Source: Gamarada debralockiae
Taxonomy: Eukaryota > Ascomycota > Leotiomycetes > Helotiales > Hyphodiscaceae
Direction of reading: 5' to 3'
Assembly: GCA_002803225.1 (NCBI GenBank)
Contig: NXFV01002064.1
Coordinates: 1-21,233, forward strand
Length of the DNA stretch: 21,233 nt
The position numbers and the translations under genes are program-made. Below the pieces are notes generated by a model. The model searched no databases. It worked only from the letters and a program-made list of their open reading frames with translations, and was not told the origin of the DNA. Positions 18,230 to 21,233 of this stretch are shown here, in pieces. How positions within the stretch are numbered: position 1 is the first letter of the stretch; the number at the start of each line of letters is the position of its first letter.

Positions 18230-20777
18230 TTAGGCACATATTTCGCCTTCATACGGCATCCGAAATCCTTTGCTTGCAAAGCCGCAATGACTGGTTCCAT
18301 CTTCATTTACACCAATTACACCCCATTGAACGGGACCTAACTCCACGCTTTTGTCGTCAGGTCGAGCATGACACGCTGCAGATATGACTAGGCTGCAGCC
18401 ACCAAGAAGCGGTAGTCCTGGAGAATAACGCATGAAGATGCCAAACCCCACGCAGACAACGAACACCAAGCCCCCAAGAATAATAGAGAGTAACAATGCG
18501 CCAGATGTCCAGCCTAGACTGGATATTCTCCACATGTTCACTTGCTCACCTTCCTGGTAGACCGCAACCCTTACTAGAAATATACTCTGTGAGACTGTCC
18601 AGTGAAGAGTTATCATGATAACAAGCAGCGGAATGGAATATTTGTACGGGAGCTGGAGCCAGTAGGTCGAGCGTTGCTGTCCTCTTGGTGACGACACACG
18701 AAGTGTTTTTCTCTTGGACGCAAAAGACGCCCATTCCGCGTTCGCAAGCATTGATGTGGCGATTGCGTTTAGCTGAAAGTATGCGAGAGACACCAGGAGT
18801 TGTGGTGTGTTTGCGATGAGAACGAGTTTGATCACTGATAGTGACAATGAACTTGATACGGCGACTAATTCTCCGGTTGTTAACGAGTTTTTAGCGCCAA
18901 ATTGATTCAATTCGGTCGGATAATCTTGGGATGTGTCATTGTGGATACCGAGCGCTAGGAGGAAAATTGATGCTGCTAAAGTGAGACTGACTCTGTACAC
19001 AACACGAATTAGCGACATTTTCTCAGGGCCGAGAGAGTGATTGGAAAATAAAGCAATCAGTTGGTCCACTTTGGAGGCGAAGGCTCGTTGTGCAAGCTCG
19101 TGGTGGATGAAGCAAAAAGATTGCTCACAATGCCGTTAGAGCAGACCAACGTTTCCAACTAACACTTTGGAACCATCGATTGCGCTGCTGTTGCCATCTT
19201 TTTGACCCATTTATGCCCTCCAATTTGATATATGATCCACTTTGAGCATCATTCTTGGACAAAAGACACCTTCCTGATGTGACGGCATCTTTATTGGCGA
19301 GAAACGAAGCTATTGCATCACCAATAGTGACCAGAGGATTGTGCTGAACTCGGAATATGGCATACACCATACATGTGACTTTTAGCACATTGCTGAGGAC
19401 AACAATTATCAAGATAGTGGTACTGAATTGAATTGTGCACCGCGCAGGCTGCTGCTCAGCCAAGCAGTATGATATGGGAAAGCCGTTAATGGTCCAGGGC
19501 GATATATCCGTTTCTAAGAACGCCAAGTTGCATTTGTCGGTAACAAACTCTCCGTTAGCGTCGAGTGTGAGCAGATCTCTGCAGACCCATAATAGTCCAA
19601 CGGATACAGCCTCTTGCGTGCTTGATAACCATGACTCAACCATGTCCGAATTGTTAAAAAAGTGCGTGAAATTCTGTGTAGAGGTCGTGAAGTTGCCTGT
19701 CCACAGGATGTTACTAATAGATGATCCGTAAGCAAACACAACATCGCTCGGCAGATGCGAATCGGATGAAACTGCAACGACGGAACCACTATTAGTGAGG
19801 TAAGACCTGCCCAAAAAATCCCCTTTCGCAGCGGAATACTGTTGCATGCAATCGCTATTCGAGATATTCTTGAAGTTCGTAAAGTCAAACTCTGCCCCCC
19901 ACCCGCCTCCATCAGGAGGTTGGACAAAGTATCGGTTTCCTGAATCTATGAAAGCCGAAGAGAGGACAGCCGTGCGGTATAGATTGCCACCTGTGGTTTC
20001 AATTATGACCGAATTGTATCTAGCACGCCAGTCAAGACGGGAAGTACGAGCATCTAAAGCTGAAGGAGGGGCTTCACATACAGGAAGTGAATGGGAAGAC
20101 TACTGATCGCCAGGATCCACCACAGTATAATTCTATCCCAGCCTATAAAACGCATATTTCGTATACTAGAAACCCCAACATCGACCCAGGATCCTTTTTT
20201 GTGGGCTATATCCATCTCACTTCGAGTACAGGAACTCAATCGTTGCATGTAGTAATTCGAAGCCCCGAGGAGAATCGTTGCAAATATGTTGATTATGTAA
20301 TGTAGTCCTTGAGACCAGCGGGAGGCAGCTTCGCAAGTCTGAGGTTGTAAAGTTGGCAAGCCATCTGGTCCCTTCTCCCGCATTGCAAACAAAACCACAA
20401 AGAGAAGAATAGTATTAAGTAGCAGAACGAGTGAGGCTGCGACGGCTTGCCAAATGGTTCCAGATATGTCTTTTATCCTTGACCTCACAGTTTTGGCCTT
20501 GTGTGCAGTGAGAACAGGTCGAAGAATCCGTGTGTTCCTCTCCCCAAGGTTTGTCCTTGCCGTGCTACTGCTCCTGTTGGTAGTATTCTTTCTTAGAGGA
20601 CTTGTCTCGGCGTCGTCCGGTGACGATGGTCGGGCGGGGAGATCCTCAAGACTGAGATTCATTAGACTGGCGTGAATATGCGCTAATATTTCGTTTGATG
20701 ACTTACACATAGCTGGGTGTTCTATCCCAAATGTCATCCGAGAATGTGGAGGCAAGTTGATCTCGATATGCTGCCAT
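18230..20777 (-). CDS. DUF6536 family multispanning membrane protein, 769 residues
   Basis: Four exons on the minus strand: 20707-20777, 20082-20666, 19129-20019 and 18230-18992. Introns are 40, 62 and 136 nt (donors GTAAGT, GTATGT, GTGAGC). The joined length is 2310 nt with no internal stop. The hallmark DUF6536 region is clear: a first membrane segment near residues 97-119, then HYIINIFATILLGASNYYMQ, RLSSCTRSEMDIAHKKGSW, VDVGVSSIRNMR and LPIHFLYNSVI. An extracytoplasmic loop of about 200 residues with several N-x-S/T sites follows. Five further hydrophobic segments and the typical C-terminal end (HCGFASKGFRMPYEGE) complete it. Family members are about 700-800 residues and their function is unknown. 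The start at 20777 (MAAYRDQLAS) is preferred over the ATG at 20755 because it uses a consensus GTAAGT donor and joins in phase; the 20755 start would read through the intron. No RIP-like stops are present, so it is probably functional. Confidence 0.9.
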
Positions 20778-21112
20778 CGTGATCATGATCCATAGGATAC
20801 AGAGCAGAAGATTGTGCAAACCAACCCAGCCTAATACTTGAAAAGCTATTAATAGCTTAGAGAACACTTGCTGTTGCATTCTGTAGGGATCAACCGGATA
20901 GGCAGTCTACCTGCGTGAGGCTGTGCTGACACCCTATATTACCTTTTGGCTTACTGAAACTTGGCGCTTCGCGGCGAACCACACAGCATCCGAAGGACTA
21001 ATCGTGGACCAACCGACCCCACTAATTTTTACGGCTTCGCCTAATTAGTGGGTTTCAGCAATACGGTCGATTTTTCAACCCTTGATTCTTAAATAATTCA
21101 TAATAAATCAAC
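20778..21112. other. Upstream DNA of a pogo-type element with a palindrome
   Basis: It separates the divergently oriented DUF6536 gene and the right-edge transposase. A 10-bp inverted repeat, CCCACTAATT at 21018-21027 with AATTAGTGGG at 21043-21052, could form a hairpin or be part of the element's terminal or subterminal repeat. The outer end of the transposon was not identified. Confidence 0.45.
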
Positions 21113-21233
21113 ATGACCAAATTCAATGCAGAAAGGGAGGCAAATATTGCCAAGGCTATCAAGTACTACGGCGAAACGCCAGGAGTCAAAAAATCGAAGG
21201 CAGCAGCCAAGTTTCACGTCCCTTATCGACTCT
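21113..21233 (+). CDS. Pogo/Fot1-type transposase, N-terminal psq helix-turn-helix (partial)
   Basis: ATG at 21113 opens a frame that runs off the window after 40 codons. It reads EREANIAKAIKYYGETPGVK followed by KSKAAAKFHVPYRL. This is the psq-type helix-turn-helix found at the start of pogo-superfamily transposases: a run of A-I-K helix residues, a basic spacer, then A-A-x-x-F-x-V-P-Y. There are no stops or frameshifts in the visible part, unlike the internal pogo relic, so this copy may be younger or intact. It belongs to a different subfamily from the 14229-16562 element, whose N-terminus reads differently. The catalytic domain is outside the window. Confidence 0.75.
   Translation, partial: MTKFNAEREANIAKAIKYYGETPGVKKSKAAAKFHVPYRL

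Noticed and set aside
1..21233. CRISPR array, prokaryotic operon or biosynthetic gene cluster
   Set aside because: No regularly spaced repeats, no prokaryotic gene layout, and no backbone synthase, P450 or transporter set was seen.

Overview
The window looks like nuclear DNA of a filamentous ascomycete (Pezizomycotina). Genes are broken by short GT-AG introns with CTRAY-type branch points. The protein families are fungal: a DUF6536 membrane protein, an F-box protein and a secreted multimodular SGNH hydrolase. The transposon relics carry the TAA/TAG stops expected from CpA-to-TpA mutation (RIP-like). No species can be named from sequence alone.

Layout. (1) Positions 1-912 are transposon-derived, AT-rich DNA: the end of a Fot1/pogo-like element, then a short reading frame killed by four TAA/TAG stops. 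(2) 913-2219, minus strand, is a five-exon gene for a 364-residue protein that I do not recognise. (3) 2220-4348 has no convincing gene. (4) 4349-9225, plus strand, is a nine-exon gene for a secreted protein of about 1246 residues: signal peptide, SGNH esterase with all catalytic blocks, three FN3-like domains, two short Cys modules, a Ser/Thr/Pro linker, a tandem Cys/Gly repeat, an acidic stretch and a C-terminal module. (5) 9853-11226, plus strand, is an intronless F-box-like gene. (6) 11227-18229 is a gene-poor island. It holds an odd structured segment (13285-13499), an 18-bp tandem repeat, and a nested transposon: a Fot1/pogo element (14229-16562) inserted at a TA inside a decayed Tc1/mariner transposase gene. 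A 26-bp perfect inverted repeat flanks the whole. (7) 18230-20777, minus strand, is a four-exon DUF6536 gene of 769 residues. (8) The right edge enters another pogo-type transposase, whose intact N-terminal psq helix-turn-helix runs off the window.

The three main cellular genes with a recognised family (SGNH protein, F-box protein, DUF6536 protein) and the unknown gene show no obvious shared pathway. I see no biosynthetic cluster, defence island or CRISPR array. The most distinctive items are the modular SGNH protein with its 9-residue Cys/Gly repeat, the base-precise nested transposon, the 26-bp inverted repeat around it, and the unassigned 364-residue protein. Exon boundaries were deduced by eye from splice signals and reading-frame continuity. 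All chosen introns preserve frame, but none has transcript support here.
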